Positions 22,236 through 32,700 of a DNA stretch of 64,000 bases are shown piece after piece; positions within the stretch are counted from its first letter, which is position 1; every line of letters begins with the position of its first letter. Under the pieces are notes generated by a model, which saw only the letters and a program-made list of their open reading frames with translations, was not told the origin of the DNA and did no database searches. This stretch comes from Rhizophagus clarus (taxonomy: Eukaryota > Glomeromycota > Glomeromycetes > Glomerales > Glomeraceae), in assembly GCA_015698045.1 (NCBI GenBank), contig BLAL01000053.1, positions 746,501-810,500 of the forward strand. The letters run 5' to 3'. Made by a program: the position numbers and the translations under genes.

Positions 22236-23289
22236 GGACAAAATATCCAGATCGAAGTTCTACTAAGATATCATAAAGTTACACAATTATGCACGATTAA
22301 AATAGAGACAACTTATTAATAAATGAATTTTGAGCGAGTTAAGATGACAATAAGTAATATAATTTTTTCATCAAAATGATTGGAGCGACGAATGAATGAC
22401 AGAAAATTTACTGGAGATTTTTCACGCACTTCAATTTTACTTTTAGTACTGTAATATCGTACATCTTTATCGAAACTTCCAATAAAAAATCCAAGATTAT
22501 TTCATTTTTTGATTATATTCATTAGCCAACTTGTTTTTATGTTACTTGTTTCGTCATAACCAGATTTAAAAGACGGCTGTTAATCGTGTCTCACTTTTGT
22601 TATTCACGTTACCTAATTCTCAATGTTATTCATAGAAGAAATTATCCTGAATTCGAGTTGATGGTTCAGAGGATGAGTAAATGTGCTTTTTACCATCAGT
22701 CTGCATAAAATTCCCGTCAATTATAGAGCGGTTAGAAGTATTTAGTTTTTCACGACAATACATGATGTTCATTAATGTTCCATTTTATGCTATGAAATTA
22801 ATGCTTAATATGACATTTCTTTAAAAAATAAACAAATTTAGAAGAAATCCAAAAATAATTATTAACGATATTCATCATGTGAATAATTCAAACTTCTATT
22901 TTTATAAGCGCTAATATTGTTATATGCCGTGATCACGTGCGTTTATGATCACGTGGGACAGCGTAGTATGTAATAAGTCCTCAGTATGACTACACGCCCA
23001 TGCAATCTACATCATAATAAGAATGATAGTCATCAAATAGAACTTTTTGTAGTCCAATTAAATTCAACCCTATTTCAAAAACGATGCTATCGCTTCATCG
23101 TACAAATATAAGTTTATTAGTTATGAATATTTTTTTCCTTTCCTTTTTACTTAATACGTGTTTCAAAATCTTATTCAATAATTAAAATGTTCAAAATATA
23201 AGTTCTAAGTATGACATTGATACGCTTATAATTTTAAATGATTAAATTTATTTAATTTGGTATTCCTTTATTTATGTTCATTCTTATTA
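22236..23289. other. Intergenic, no gene recognised
   Basis: AT-rich non-coding DNA. It holds two direct copies of TGATCACGTG (22930-22939 and 22946-22955), 6 bp apart. Confidence 0.5.
22930..22955. promoter_or_regulatory. Paired TGATCACGTG words (possible bHLH site)
   Basis: Two identical 10-mers, each containing the palindrome CACGTG, separated by CGTTTA. CACGTG is the classical binding site of bHLH regulators. There is no gene within 2 kb, so a role is only a guess; it may be part of an old repeat. Confidence 0.3.
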
Positions 23290-25453
23290 TTATTTCCTTT
23301 AAGTGAGTCTAATTTTGTAGCTTAGTTTACACTCAAGCTCTGTTGTTTCTTATTAAGCTTAAAGCTAAATTCAGTTTAACTTAATTTAAACTATTTGAGT
23401 AAATTAATATCTGAAGCATTTTACGTAAAAATTAGAAAGTTAAGGATTACATTAATTACAACATGTTAATAAAAAAAATTTTTAGGTACCCAATAAAAGT
23501 AAAATAGAATGATTTATATTATGATGCATAAATATTACTTACTCCTCTTCTCAAACTTTTTATTATCAACCATTTTTTTTTGCTTGATTTTTAATAAAAT
23601 TTTCTTATTACATCCGAATATACACCGTGAAAAATTTTGGATTTATTTTTTATATTGGAAATAAATTGCATTATTGTGAAACAAGAAGTTACAGCCGGTT
23701 CTAATTATTAATTGTTGATGCCTTGATGGTATATGCTATACATTACATAATTATAAAAGTAAAGTAATTATTTTGTATTCCGGATTCATTCTATATATGA
23801 TAATGCTAATACGTTCTAAATTCTTCCTACATAGAAGAAAACATTGTTTTGCTCATATAATAAAAATAAAGTCTTTTTTTTTAATTTTGAAGAGTACCGT
23901 TACACTTACAAATTAAGCACCTTTTGCACGTACGATAATTTCTAAAGTATGCAATACTTATTAAAAAATGTGAGCTTTGTTATATGATTATCAAAAAAAA
24001 AAAAAAAATAAATAAAATAAATAAATAAAATAAAAAAAAATAATAATATAATTTTTAATTACGGGTTATACAAGATCAAATAAATGTTTTCTGTAAGCGA
24101 TTCTATTTTCTTTGAAATTCGACAATAGTGGATATTGTTTCATGTCTCAATGATCATTTAAATATAGTAATGATATGCAATTCTTTGAATGACATATTTC
24201 GTAATTTAATATATAAATGAATATACAAGTTTGGATTTTGTACACTATATTTCATTATTCGTTTATATATGGTTAGCAGGCATTTGTAAAGTTTTGACCG
24301 ATTAACAAGAGATTTAATCAATCTATAATATTTTTAGATTAGTTCACAAGGAATCTGCATAGATAAAAGAGATACTGATACGCAAACTGATGCACTAAAG
24401 ATTTACTCGATTTATTTGTTATAATCATGAAATTAAATTATTAATTCACCGCAATTAATCGGTTATTAAAATTACTTATAAAAATTAATAAAGCACGTGA
24501 TAGCAGACTGCGGTTTTATACACCTAGCAAAATACGAATAAAAATCAGCTATTATGTTTTAAAACAATACGGTAGTCTGATTAACTTTAAAAATTCAGGA
24601 GTCTGCATTATCAATCCTATTTTAATCAAATGTTTATCGAAGGTGTAATTGATTGATCGGAATCATGGCACCTTTGATAAAATTTTATAAATAGAGCAAA
24701 AAAAAAAAAATATGCATTTGAAAAAAAAAGATGAAGCAGAATAGTCCCTATTATTCAAACATAATTCAGCCAAAAAAGACTGTTTAATGATTTATTTTCT
24801 TTAATGTTATTGAATTACCTTAATTATTGAACTAATAGAACGAGCGTCGGATGACATAACGAACCAAAATGGACTAGTAAAAAAGGTACGCCAACATTCC
24901 AAACATTAATACATCTTTTTTTGTAGTACAAAATCAATTCGGGAAAAAAAATACTTTATTCTAAAAAATTGCCCTAAAGAAGTAAATTTTCAATAATGTT
25001 TATACGTCAAACATACACATACTCCTTTTAATGACAAATTAACTCTAATTTTCAATTAATTTATTAATTTAATTAGAAATAATATATGTTGGATTTGCTT
25101 CAATGTAAAATATAATCATGTTAATTGCGAGTTTTATGAAATACTTTTGTTTGTTTGAATTATATAGAATCTGTGTTGTAACGATGTAAAAATGACGCGG
25201 ACTTCCGGATCACAAATTCTCTGAATTTGCAAGAAAAAAAAGGATTTTTTCATGTTTCATAAATTCGTATATTTCGATTTGTCATCAGAATGCAAAAAAA
25301 AAGAAACTTATTTATTATGCTTACCAATTTGAGATTGTGTAAATATTTCATTCAATATTTTCCTCAAAAATATTCTTTGAAATTCTTTATCAATACATTT
25401 TTGGTATAATAACTTGTATACAAAGTTTCGTTTAGCTCATTCAGTTCATCAGT

Positions 25454-25461
25454 TATAAATA
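25454..25461 (+). promoter_or_regulatory. TATA box of secreted-protein gene 4
   Basis: TATAAATA, 120 bp before the ATG, in the conserved context CAGTTATAAATACAGG with CTAACTCCATA downstream. Confidence 0.75.
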
Positions 25462-25573
25462 CAGGCGTTGAATTCCCTAACTCCATATTCCACAATATTT
25501 CAAAGAAATTGAAAATTGAACAACTTTTAATATCCAAATAATACAAAATCGATATATAAATTCCAAAATCATC

Positions 25574-25918
25574 ATGAAAAATTTTATCTTAATACTTGTT
25601 CTCGCAGTCGTAACTTTCAGTACAATCGTTTCTGCTACGCCAACTAATTGGAAAAGAGGCGGTGCATTTAAACTAGCAACAATTCTTAATGGAAAATCAT
25701 CTTCGGTATCTTTGATGGAAAGACAACTTGGATGTCCGCCAGGAAGTGATCCATGTCCTAATGGCGCCGTATGTTGCCCTAGTGGAACGACTTGTTTACA
25801 AAATAATCTATGTGACGCTCCATGCCCTGATCCTTCTAATCTTTGTGGCGATGGCTGCTGTAATTCAAACGAAGTTTGCTCAACCGCTCCTAACGGTTTA
25901 CCCGCATGCGCTTCCTAA
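25574..25918 (+). CDS. Small secreted cysteine-rich protein 4 (double knottin-like)
   Basis: A 114-residue protein without introns. Signal peptide 1-21 (ending VSA), propeptide with KR at 27-28 and SLMER at the second position, as in copy 3. Mature frame: C-x6-C-x5-CC-x5-C-x5-C, linker DAP, C-x6-C-x3-CC-x5-C-x9-C. The N-terminal 50 residues are nearly identical to copy 3, while loop residues differ at scattered positions. Ends CAS, as copy 2 does. It is the last gene of the array. Function unknown. Confidence 0.9.
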   Translation: MKNFILILVLAVVTFSTIVSATPTNWKRGGAFKLATILNGKSSSVSLMERQLGCPPGSDPCPNGAVCCPSGTTCLQNNLCDAPCPDPSNLCGDGCCNSNEVCSTAPNGLPACAS

Positions 25919-26770
25919 CTAAGTTTGTCAAAATATTTGAAGAGTATATTATATATTTTTTTTCTTAGTTTACTATTTTTGTCTAATTAGCTCAAGTAAT
26001 TTATACTTTTCATCATTGAATTAGTATTAGAGTATCAATCTTGAAATTCAGTTACAATATGTACTATACATGTTATAAATAAAATTATTTGTTATTCTTA
26101 TTATTTATTAATATTTCATGTGTCACTGATAAACGTATCAGGTATATTGATCATATGCGCGCATCCTTGGAATTAGATCTACACTAGTAATTTTATAAAA
26201 ATTTGCCTGTTTAACCGTAATTATGTTTCACAGTCCAAATCAAAACTGTATCTAATGTAATATTGGTCAGAAGTTCAAAAAATTACTTCACTAAATTCGA
26301 AAGAAAATAATTGTAAATACCAACTTCAAACTCATCGTCTGTTATAAAACCCATCTAACTTGGAAGTTGAAGCAACTTGACAGTTTCGCGAATAAGTAGT
26401 AGTTACTAAATAACAGTTAAACACTATTTGACAAATATTTGAGTACAAAACATTGTTACAACACTGTAAACATTTTATCTTTAAATTATAAATATTTTAC
26501 AAGATAATTTTGAGATTATTTTCATAATAATATTATACTATAACATGTCTTTTATTAGCATATGGAGATTGTATAATATGTAATAAATTATACTAAAGTT
26601 ATGTCCAATAAAAAGTGCAAACTCTTTAAAAATGTAAAGAGCGTGTCAATATATCGCAAAAATAAAAAAATATATTAAAAATATCGTGATCATCATGTGT
26701 TTCCAAAAATGCGCGGATATGTAGTCGTAAATTCGTCATGATAATTCTACACGTGATTGGTCACTTGTCA

Positions 26771-28328
26771 TTGGGTGTGCGGTTAACTAAGTAAATTAAA
26801 AGTATACTAAGTTACCTAATCTTTTATATTTTTGAGTCTAATTTTGATCGACAACATTTTCATAATAAATTATTGGCCCATTTTTTTTAGATGCAAATAT
26901 CGAACAACTTCTTCTTTCTCAAATTTTTTTCACGTTTATTAGTTTCTTTAAACCATATTTACAAAGTTACGAAGCCTTTATTTACATTTACTAGTAAGTT
27001 ATCTTGTAATTTGAATTTTAAATATTTTTTCTATCTTGAGGACTGCTTTTTTTATTAGGAATTTCATTATTAATACAAAAAATGGCCTCGTAACTTTGTT
27101 AATTCTTTATCTTAATATGCTTTTTTACTTTATATGCAGAATCGGTAAAGCCATACATTTAATTAAATGCACAATGGGGTATTCACAAACCCATATAAAC
27201 ATTGTTTTCAATTAAAGGAATGTAATAGAATTCGACTAGAAAAGCAATAACGAAATAATTCAATAAAAGAAATAACTAAATGTTTAGGACAGGATACTAT
27301 TCCATGAATATATCAAGATGGACAATTAATTGCATTGCCCCCAGGCCGGCGAGCTCATGAAATACCAGACAAAATTTTTGAATGGCACGGATCCTTACCA
27401 GTGACTTTGATTTATTTTTTTTCTGATCAACTTTTAGAGGCTGTGGATTTGTTATCTAATGAAGAATTTGAAATTCTTTTTGACAATTTAGAACTTGGAA
27501 TTAAAAGTGTTTTAGAATCCTTTCAAAAATGGTTTTCACAATGGCTACATTTACCATTGGCAATTTTCGGCTTGTTGGGGATAATGCACAATCATTTGCA
27601 TCTAGTTTTATCATGTGATTCTTGAAAAGCCTTGGAATTCTTCACCTTCTGAATTGGAATTGCGGTTTTTTCAGAATTTGGAAGATGACAAAAATAACGG
27701 AATAACAAATGAGTTTGGTTTGAGTGAATTACTACGTCAAGATCGCAATTTTCTTGAAGAATATATATAATACTGCACTTGTGATGAACCAAAGTTGTAT
27801 CTTTTCCCAACCTTTATGATTTATTAAAAACAAAATCTATTACATTGTTATCCACCAGCAACAAGTTGAGTGTCTCTTCAACAAACTGGATTTGAAGACA
27901 CATGTAAATATGACATTTGAAATGAAACAGTCAAAGCTTCGTTTATCATCAAATAAATTTCAAAAGAAAATTTGGACAATGATTTAAAGGAAGTACAAAA
28001 ACAAAGAGATGAGTCAAGAAGACCACTTCAAGAAATTCAGCCTCAGCCATTTGGGCCAGATATCGCTTCAGAGCTTTTTAAACAAAATCTTTGCTAGATT
28101 AAATAAAATTATAAAAATAATCGACATTATAATTCATTATTATATTTAATTTGTATATATTTGCGTTAATGAATACATTGTCATAATTATTATTATAATT
28201 ATTGTAACTTAAAATTTTATTTATTATTATTATTGTTATAAAAATAAAAATAAAAAAAAATCTTCATTAATAATTTTCATTATATAATTTGATATAGTTT
28301 TGATTTACATAGTTAACCGCACACCCCA
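26771..28328. mobile_element. DNA transposon with 8-bp target duplication, superfamily uncertain
   Basis: The 1558-bp element has termini TTGGGTGTGCGGTTAACTA and, on the other strand, TGGGGTGTGCGGTTAACTA (18 of 19 match). The flanks carry the exact 8-bp duplication ACTTGTCA (26763-26770 and 28329-28336). An 8-bp duplication fits hAT, P, Mutator-like or Zisupton/KDZ-type elements, but the terminal sequence does not have the usual hAT start. It contains a decayed plus-strand coding region (separate entry). Confidence 0.9.
27300..28090 (+). pseudogene. Decayed coding region of the 26771-28328 DNA transposon
   Basis: The longest piece, 27335-27625 (96 codons), reads LPPGRRAHEIPDKIFEWHG, then an acidic stretch (DLLSNEEFEILFDNLELG) and FQKWFSQWLHLPLAIF. 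Further coding-like words follow in shifted frames: a stretch with QQQVECLFNKLDLKTH and KQSKLRLSSNKF near 27860-27960, and PFGPDIASELFKQN near 28048-28090. The order suggests one protein broken by several stops and frame changes. It is probably the element's transposase or an accessory protein. I do not recognise the family with confidence; no DDE triad can be assigned. Confidence 0.5.
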
Positions 28329-28589
28329 ACTTGTCACGTGTGACTAAGCTTAAAATTATTACTAATTAGAATATTTTCTTTTACATTTCTTTTTATATTG
28401 TCTTTTCTTTTTTTATTAACGTTTAACCTGGTTTAACGGTTAATTATTCCTTAGGAAATTTTTATTAGTTAAATTAACTAGGATTGTAGTCATAAGTTTT
28501 TTTTAAGCTTGAGACCTAGTCAATAAATATTTTTGTTTACCAATCACTAATTAGAATTTTGTACTCTCATTTAAAAGAATTTCAGCTGA

Positions 28590-28960
28590 AATTTCTAATG
28601 ACCACCAAGGATGTGTTAAATTAGGATTAAAATTCGGCAAATGCCGCATGGAGTAAGGTGATGTTTTTTCTAATTGTATCTTTTCCATATACAGATTTCT
28701 TTTAGGGTCTATAAGTCATTCATTAGTGTCAATTTCTAAATCATTTCAAATAGTTATCTTGGCTTTTCTTCTATTAAATTTATTAGATTGTTCATATCGC
28801 AAAGAAGCTTTATATGATGATCACATAATTTACGCAGAATTTTTAGTGCTCTTGTGATTGTTTTGCAACTTTCGGAACCGTTAACCGTTCCATATTCTAA
28901 ATATTCTAAAAACGTCTAAATTTATCATTGGCATATTCATATCTGAAATTGCTTTAAATA
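28590..28960 (-). pseudogene. Possible decayed coding fragment, family unknown
   Basis: The minus strand reads coding-like words across frames: TFLEYLEYGTVNGSESCK, then TITRALKILRKLCDHH, then RNLYMEKIQLEKTSPY and MRHLPNFNPNLTHPWW. Stops and frame changes interrupt it. The residue composition looks protein-like rather than random for such AT-rich DNA, but I cannot name a family. It could be an old gene copy or part of an element. Confidence 0.3.
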
Positions 28961-29030
28961 TTATAAAATTAACTAAGTGATTAAAATGTTGCATCTTGAT
29001 ATTTATCTAAGATTATTTCAAAGGAATATC

Positions 29031-29061
29031 ATGATTTTCACGGCGCAGCCGTGAAAATCAT
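29031..29061. other. Perfect 14-bp hairpin
   Basis: ATGATTTTCACGGC, the loop GCA, then the exact complement GCCGTGAAAATCAT. Weaker complementary words lie outside it (ATTATTTCA left, TGAAATAA right). A GC-richer patch follows at 29133-29205. There is no gene to terminate on either side in the right place, so it is more likely a foldback repeat remnant than a terminator. Confidence 0.8.
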
Positions 29062-29857
29062 TGAAATCCCCAGTTCCCCGTGAAATAACTATTACACATA
29101 ATTGTCAATAATTGGTTTTTTAACGTAGCGAAGGACTATATGTTTTACTCCGGGCGGTACAGGAATGTCCCGCTGTCCGTCGCTCGCCCTTGGAATTTCA
29201 GTTGGTTCATTGCAGATACACATGTACTATGAAATATTAATCAGTTTACGCCCTATAATACTAACGTGATAAGCTCCGGATTTCATAAACGGTTACTGTT
29301 TCTCTAGTAATAATGATTTAATATTTATTGTCCTCCGAGATTGACGTCAAAATTAGTAAGATATTTTATTCCGAGAATAATATAATTATTGAATTTTTTT
29401 AAAAAATTCGTACAGAATACAAACCGGTTTTTCTTTTAATATTTTCAAAAACCTAACGATATGGTTCTACCAAAAAACGTAATATATTATAATAAGATTA
29501 CAACAGTATTACAACGAGAACTTTCTTATATCAAAAATATAGAAGAAAAAATTATATTTTATTATTTTATTAAATAGCGTCCAAAATCTAAAAAATTTGT
29601 AAGCCAAATAAATTTCATAAAACAAACAACCATATAATATCAAATATATTTTATTTATAAAAAATGATAAACATTTTATTCGTCAAAAAAATTCAATAAT
29701 GTTGCGTTACATGATCAACATGGGAGTTCCGATTATTAGTACCACATGACCCTGATGTTTGTAACACAACCAAGACAATATAAGAACGACATGACGTTTT
29801 AACGACTTTTCCGTATTTTTGAAAGTTTCACATTTCTTTCATTTTTATTTAAAAATA

Positions 29858-31300
29858 ATGTTCCAACTTTCTATTGATTGTTTTAAAGAAATTTTCGAAT
29901 GCTTAGAAGATGACAAATCTACTTTGTATTCATGCATATTAGTTAATCGTTTTTGGTGTAAGGTTTCCGTGAGAATTCTTTGGAGAAATGTAAAAAACTT
30001 TAACACTTCAACCTTTAATGCTTTAATTTCTTACCTTCCAAAAGAGTCAAAAGAAATTTTAGATGAGAATGGAATTATTATTTCAAATCCAACTTCAGAA
30101 TTTCCGTCCTTCAACTATGCATCATTTTGTAAAGTTCTATCTATTGATGAAATTTATTCCGAAATCAATGTGCTTCTTAAAAGTCAACCAACTATCTTAC
30201 CACAAAATCTTAAAAATTGTACTCGTATTGTGGTACAGGAAATATTGAAAATGTATATGGATCAAGTCCCTTCTTTAAGGAGTTTAGTTTTTTTAAATCA
30301 TCAAATTAAAAGTCTCAACTTAAATCTTGGAGCAAAAGATTGCTTAAAACATCTCACGACATTACGTTGCAGTTCAAATATTTCTTCTGACTTCTTATAT
30401 CAATTATCTCAAATATGTTACAATATTCAATCATTAATTATAGAATTCAAAAGAATTATATCACATAGATTAGCGGATTTAATTTCAGTTCAGAAAAATT
30501 TAAAATCCATTGGTATTGTGTTACATTATTACCTGACAATCTACGATCTTACAAATATAATTCCTCCGTTAATGTCAAAACTTCCTGATAGTTTAATTAA
30601 ATTAGATATTTATGGAGGAGACCGTTGTATCTCATTATCATTCATGACTAATTTCATAAACCTGCAAGAGCTTCAATTATCATTCAATTATAATAGTTTT
30701 ACAAATTTTGAAAATTTACAGTATACTACTTTTCCGCAATTGGAGGTTCTAAAAATTCGACGGATGTGTCCTAGTTATAAATTATTAATAAATTTCATAG
30801 AAAATAATGGAAAAAATTTAAAAGAATTGTATATAGGTGATTTCACAGGTCATAGCGATAGTATATTAAATTTAGCTATAGGTAAATTTTGTCCAAATCT
30901 TAGAAAACTATCTACAGGATTTAAAAACGATGAATTGGAAACGTTAAAATTAGTTTTTGAAAATTGTAGATATTTGGAAAGTATTATGATTTGGTGCGGA
31001 GAGGAATATTTGAACGAAAAGGAGGCATTTGAAACGGTTATGAATTACTCGTTAAATATTCATGAATTAATATTATATCATCGATTTCATACGCAGGTTG
31101 AATTACTTCCAAAAGAGTTAGAATCCTTATTAGTAAGATGGAAAAATCGTATACAAAGATCTCTTTCTTTGATAACCATTGCTGATGATAGAGGCATAGA
31201 TAAAAATAACGAGAATATGGAAATAATTAAGAAATATATCGAATTAGGAGTTTTAAAGAAATTTAAAGCTATAAATTATGATGATTATAGCTTTGATTAA
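29858..31300 (+). CDS. F-box protein with leucine-rich-repeat-like body
   Basis: A 480-residue protein without introns, started at the ATG at 29858; no earlier in-frame ATG exists in the open frame. Residues 2-45 are an F-box: LSIDCFKEIFECLEDDKSTL, then SCILVNRFWCKVSVRILWRN, with the conserved hydrophobic and Trp positions. This motif recruits substrates to SCF ubiquitin ligases through Skp1. The remaining 430 residues have irregular leucine-rich repeats (for example SLIKLDIYGGD, NLQELQLSFN, LEVLKIRRM, NLKELYIGDF, NLRKLSTGF), the usual target-binding part. Such F-box/LRR genes are greatly expanded in arbuscular mycorrhizal fungi (family knowledge). The substrate cannot be inferred. The frame is intact. 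Confidence 0.88.
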   Translation: MFQLSIDCFKEIFECLEDDKSTLYSCILVNRFWCKVSVRILWRNVKNFNTSTFNALISYLPKESKEILDENGIIISNPTSEFPSFNYASFCKVLSIDEIYSEINVLLKSQPTILPQNLKNCTRIVVQEILKMYMDQVPSLRSLVFLNHQIKSLNLNLGAKDCLKHLTTLRCSSNISSDFLYQLSQICYNIQSLIIEFKRIISHRLADLISVQKNLKSIGIVLHYYLTIYDLTNIIPPLMSKLPDSLIKLDIYGGDRCISLSFMTNFINLQELQLSFNYNSFTNFENLQYTTFPQLEVLKIRRMCPSYKLLINFIENNGKNLKELYIGDFTGHSDSILNLAIGKFCPNLRKLSTGFKNDELETLKLVFENCRYLESIMIWCGEEYLNEKEAFETVMNYSLNIHELILYHRFHTQVELLPKELESLLVRWKNRIQRSLSLITIADDRGIDKNNENMEIIKKYIELGVLKKFKAINYDDYSFD

Positions 31301-32269
31301 AACGTTCGTTAAGGAGCAATTAATTCAGTTCTTCAGGTTTGTTACTAGTTAAATCAGGATGCGTTGCGGGATTAACGGTGTAAGTTATGAATAACTTTAA
31401 GAATTTAATTAAACATTGATTTAATATATTTTCATTATCTTAGTAAAAGTAGTTTCTTTTATAAAATAGTCATTTATGGATATTTATCATTAGTTAAAAA
31501 TTTTTCTTATAAAGTTTTATTGATGTTCTTGGTTTGTGTTGTACAAATTTTATCAAATAAAATTGGTTTATTTTCGGTTGTTATATTGAGTTATTTAGTT
31601 TGATAATTTAAACTGTATCTTCGGCTTTTAGAGAAATCTATAAAATTTCCCCATCTAAATATGATGCATTTGTCGTATTTGTTCGCTTTTTTCCACATGA
31701 ATAAATAATAAAAATAAGTAAAAATAATATATTAACTTAATTCGATATTCTTAATTTGTAATAATGATAAAAAACTTATATCGTATCTTGAAGATTTGAT
31801 CATTGTACCGTTTTTTTTTTACAATGTTCTATAAACGAAAGGAAATTATGGCAATTAAATGAATTTATAGAGAAAAACTCATTTGAAATTATATTGGTAG
31901 AATTATACGAATGTTTGACAGATTCAAACGAAGAAGAAATTTCTGAATTATTATGCTTGAATTATTACTAACGAATAAATCTCATTACTTGGTATCTCGT
32001 AATTATGACATTAAATTTATTTCTTTTCATCCTTTCGACCTAAGAACTAAAAAGATTTAGGCCTAAAAATTCGAAATTAGTTCACATTGTCGCACAAAGA
32101 AACTTGGCCAAACAAATTCCGAAAAATGCGACCGACTGAAAATGAACAAACTTAATATAATTTTGAAAAATCGTAGAGGTCATTTTATTGTTAATTTATG
32201 ATTATTAAAGTAATTTAAGTTGATAAACTTTTTAAAAAGATCTCATCATAATCTTATGAAAGACACAGT
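31301..32269. other. Intergenic with one short coding-like fragment
   Basis: AT-rich flank of the F-box gene, containing the fragment at 31831-31971 (separate entry). Nothing else recognisable. Confidence 0.5.
31831..31971 (+). pseudogene. Short coding-like fragment, family unknown
   Basis: An open stretch of 46 codons without a start: ERKLWQLNEFIEKNSFEI, then VELYECLTDSNEEEISELLC, ending in TAA. The Glu/Leu-rich composition is protein-like and differs from surrounding translations. It may be the 3' end of a lost gene or exon. Confidence 0.3.
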
Positions 32270-32700
32270 CAAATCCAGCTCCTCAAGATTCCATCCAATC
32301 AAATAATGGAACAAATAGAAGAAACTTGAACAAAAAATTTTTTAATTTCTTTGAATTTCACTACAAAAGGTTGAAGCCTACTCATGAGATGAACACAACG
32401 ATGAAGCAGACCGTCTGGCGAATTTAAGACGGTAAGACGGTATCTTAGTCAACCATCGTTTCTTATCACCTCAATCCAGACTGCAACTTTAGCAATTTTA
32501 TAAAAAACACCACCTTCATACACATAAGACTCGCAAGCTCTTGTCAGCACTGACCTCATCACGAAATCACGTCTATCATCGATCATCGAATAAAATCGAA
32601 TCGTGCTATAAACAAGTTACTGACAATGATCTATCTTCATCGATCAATAACTGCTCCTGGTATACATACCATGATATAGAAAATTGGGATTTTTCTATTA
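32270..32700 (+). mobile_element. LINE remnant, RNase H-like tail of ORF2
   Basis: Translation at 32370-32426 reads VEAYS, a stop, then DEHNDEADRLANL, close to the RNase H active-site region of LINE ORF2 proteins (Asn-Asp-x-Ala-Asp with the catalytic Asp). The following 250 bp is Ser/His/Thr-rich coding-like sequence (for example LLSALTSSRNHVYHRSSNKI) in a shifted frame. The TGA probably replaces the Gly codon of the usual Ser-Gly-Asp. No ends can be drawn; it is an old 3' fragment. Confidence 0.45.

Larger units (their letters stand above)
23290..26110 (+). repeat. Tandem duplication unit E (upstream DNA plus secreted-protein gene 4)
   Basis: Starts around GTGAGTCTAATTTTGTAGC (compare 20435), carries AGGTACCCAATAAAAGT near 23485 (compare 5565), ATATGGTTAGCAGGCATT near 24265 and CGGAATCATGGCACC at 24658, then promoter and gene. 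Confidence 0.65.
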
